Assembly: GCA_021794835.1 (NCBI GenBank) | Contig: JAJYQA010000019.1 | Span: 54,735 to 118,734 of the forward strand | Reading direction: 5' to 3' | Length of the DNA: 64,000 bases | Origin: Actinomycetes bacterium | GTDB taxonomy: Bacteria > Actinomycetota > Aquicultoria > Aquicultorales > Aquicultoraceae | Part shown: positions 62,444 to 64,000 of the stretch, one piece after another | Position numbering within the stretch: the stretch's first letter is position 1 | Layout of the letters: each line of letters opens with the position of its first letter | Position numbers and translations under genes: made by a program | Notes under the pieces: model-generated | Seen by the model: only the letters and a program-made list of their open reading frames with translations | Told to the model about the DNA's origin: nothing | Databases searched by the model: none

Positions 62444-63376
62444 ATGTTAGATATCCGTAAGCCTACAATCTCCGTAGAGGAGCAACGTGATAATACAGCT
62501 TCGTTTAAAGTTGAACCGCTGGAGAGAGGCTTCGGCTACACTTTAGGTAACTCTATGAGAAGAGTACTGTTGTCATCTTTACCAGGTGCGGCCATAACGT
62601 CGGTGAAAATCGCCCGCGTGGCGCACGAATTCGGCACTATTAAAGGTGTAAAAGAAGATGTCACCGATATCATCCTCAATCTTAAAGATGTTATCTTGAG
62701 GCTGCATGGTGAGGAGCCTGCAACCGTAAGGGTAAATATTAGAGGTCCCAAGGAGGTTACCACGGCGGATTTCGAGTATCCGGCCGACGTGGAAATCGTA
62801 AATCTGGACCAGCATATCGCCACCCTCAACGAGGACGGCAAGCTCGAGATGGAGATGACTGTTAAGCCTGGCCGCGGCTATGTATCTGCTGAGCGCAACA
62901 AGAGGCCGACAGATTCGATAGGGGTTATACCGATAGACTCCATGTTCAGCCCAATTAAGAATGTAACCTACGCAGTTGAAAATACCCGTGTCGGGCAGAG
63001 AACTGACTTTGATAGGTTGATCCTTGAGGTTACGACAAACGGGTCTATTACACCGTTTGAGGCCGTAAGCATTGGCGCAAAAATTATAAATGATCATATG
63101 GGTTTGTTTATGGAGCAGGCAAATGAGTTTGCCACGATGCCGGTCTTTGTGTCAGATGCGAGTGAGCGCGACAGAGCCCTTGATTTGCCGATCGAGGACC
63201 TTGAATTCTCGGTTCGCTCTTATAACTGCCTGAAGCGCGAGGGCGTCAACACGGTACAGCAGTTGGTTGAACAGACTGAGGGCGACCTTATGAAGATTAG
63301 GAACTTTGGCGCCAAATCGATTGAGGAAGTTAAAGATAAACTAAACCAACTTGGACTTTCGCTTAAGTCCAGTTAG
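62444..63376 (+). CDS. rpoA: RNA polymerase alpha subunit
   Basis: A 310-residue alpha subunit. The N-terminal assembly domain has FKVEPLERGFGYTLGNSMRR and LLSSLPGAAIT, and the C-terminal domain has ELSVRSYNCLKREGVNTVQQ-like LEFSVRSYNCLKREGVNTVQ and RNFGAKSIEEVKDKL, which contacts DNA and activators. GGAGGAATA precedes the ATG. Confidence 0.98.
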   Translation: MLDIRKPTISVEEQRDNTASFKVEPLERGFGYTLGNSMRRVLLSSLPGAAITSVKIARVAHEFGTIKGVKEDVTDIILNLKDVILRLHGEEPATVRVNIRGPKEVTTADFEYPADVEIVNLDQHIATLNEDGKLEMEMTVKPGRGYVSAERNKRPTDSIGVIPIDSMFSPIKNVTYAVENTRVGQRTDFDRLILEVTTNGSITPFEAVSIGAKIINDHMGLFMEQANEFATMPVFVSDASERDRALDLPIEDLEFSVRSYNCLKREGVNTVQQLVEQTEGDLMKIRNFGAKSIEEVKDKLNQLGLSLKSS

Positions 63377-63395
63377 CAATTAGTGGGAGACAATA

Positions 63396-63749
63396 ATGAG
63401 GCACCAGAAAAAAGGTAGAAAAATTGGCACAAGTGCCAGCCATAGAAAAGCGATTTTTGAGGGCCTTGCCCGTCAGGTCATCGTACACGAGCGGGTGCAG
63501 ACCACCGAGGCAAAAGCCAAGGAGCTAAGACCTTTTGTGGAGAAAATCATCACCCTTGGCAAAAAGGGAGACCTTCATGCAAGAAGGCAGGCTTTGTCCG
63601 TTCTCCGCGATCGGGAGGTTGTACATAAGCTTTTTGCCGAGATAGGTCCGCGCTATGCCGATCGCGAAGGTGGCTATACAAGGATATTAAAAATCGGCCC
63701 CCGTATCGGCGATGCCGCACCTATAGCACTGATTGAATTGGTTAAGTAA
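63396..63749 (+). CDS. rplQ: 50S ribosomal protein L17
   Basis: A 117-residue L17. [40 protein letters not shown] and [20 protein letters not shown] are typical. GTGGGAGAC precedes the ATG. It ends the alpha operon; a terminator follows about 80 bases later. Confidence 0.98.
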   Translation: MRHQKKGRKIGTSASHRKAIFEGLARQVIVHERVQTTEAKAKELRPFVEKIITLGKKGDLHARRQALSVLRDREVVHKLFAEIGPRYADREGGYTRILKIGPRIGDAAPIALIELVK

Positions 63750-63826
63750 TTGCTCGATTTATAGAGCAAAAGCAGTTGCCTGATTTATTAGACGAACTTA
63801 CGGTTAATTAGTGAATGGTGAAATGT

Positions 63827-63854
63827 AGGGCGGACCTTGTGTCCGCCCTTTTCT
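63827..63854 (+). terminator. Terminator of the alpha operon
   Basis: AGGGCGGAC and GTCCGCCCT with a short CTTGT loop form a 9-bp stem followed by TTTTCT. A degenerate GCCCG hairpin repeat (GTTGCCTGATTTATTAGACG) precedes it at about 63776. Confidence 0.88.
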
Positions 63855-63903
63855 AATTCCTTAAGAATTCATTTCCTGTCTTCCGCATTGGGACACCCTA
63901 ATT

Positions 63904-63999
63904 TTAGTTTTTATTAACAACCCTGTGGAGAACTTGCTGCCCTTCATCCATTTGAAGAATAATTGTTTCCGGTCTGAGCCCAGAGAGTTTATCTAAAAA
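63904..63999 (-). CDS. Possible C-terminal fragment of a minus-strand gene
   Basis: From the window edge the minus strand reads FLDKLSGLRPETIILQMDEG followed by QQVLHRVVNKN and a TAA stop (63904-63906), 31 residues without a stop. The composition looks coding, but the fragment is short and no family is recognised. If real, it converges with the alpha operon at the terminator. Confidence 0.35.
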   Translation of the reverse strand, partial: FLDKLSGLRPETIILQMDEGQQVLHRVVNKN

Positions 64000-64000
64000 C

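Overview
The window looks like a chromosomal segment of a deep-branching Gram-positive anaerobe, most likely an uncultured lineage of Actinobacteriota. The evidence for this is the actinobacterial-type RNA polymerase beta-prime N-terminus with its long insert, the zinc-ribbon forms of L33, L36, L24 and S14, the strong AGGAGG ribosome binding sites, frequent TTG starts and a GAAC-N4-GTTC LexA-type box. The assignment rests on remembered family features, not on a search.

Left part (1-28.3 kb): purH, a tRNA-Lys/Glu/Val cluster, the decayed C-terminal end of a serine recombinase beside tRNA-Val, and an accessory island. The island holds a PMT/ArnT-type membrane glycosyltransferase, a DsrE-DsrF-DsrH / YeeE-YedE / TusA sulfur-relay operon with a small membrane protein, an FAD oxidoreductase, two radical SAM enzymes, a GT2 glycosyltransferase and a Tat-exported split-Soret-like dihaem cytochrome. 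Next come tRNA-Asp, a probable selenoprotein (in-frame TGA replacing the Cys of a GCP motif), purE, a ferredoxin with the hybrid cluster protein behind an FNR-like box, a CBS-domain transporter, a frameshifted Cas4-like nuclease, a BON protein and tRNA-Arg. A second sulfur operon follows (DsrE-like, TusA, SQR-like flavoprotein, DUF1641), then an unknown gene, an RsbW-type kinase and an FmdB-type zinc ribbon. A 9-base motif, TCCTAGTAA, lies upstream of all three sulfur/cytochrome transcription units.

Right part (28.4-63.8 kb): tRNA-Tyr/Thr/Met, tuf copy 1, rpmG, tRNA-Trp, secE-nusG-rplKA, an L10 leader with rplJL, rpoBC, rpsLG-fusA-tuf copy 2, then the S10, spc and alpha operons through adk, map, infA, rpmJ, rpoA and rplQ, closed by a terminator. 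Gene order is canonical. The unusual feature is that many intergenic gaps, even inside ribosomal-protein operons, are filled by 60-145 bp quasi-palindromic non-coding elements with purine-rich left arms and complementary pyrimidine-rich right arms. Several share a GGTCTAGA core, and they sit between a stop codon and the next ribosome binding site. I treat them as related families of mobile or replicating hairpin elements; they are the most striking unexplained structure here.

The left part combines sulfur trafficking (two DsrE/TusA modules, a thiosulfate-type transporter, an SQR-like enzyme), probable selenium use, nitrosative-stress defence and envelope glycosylation. The right part is the transcription and translation core.
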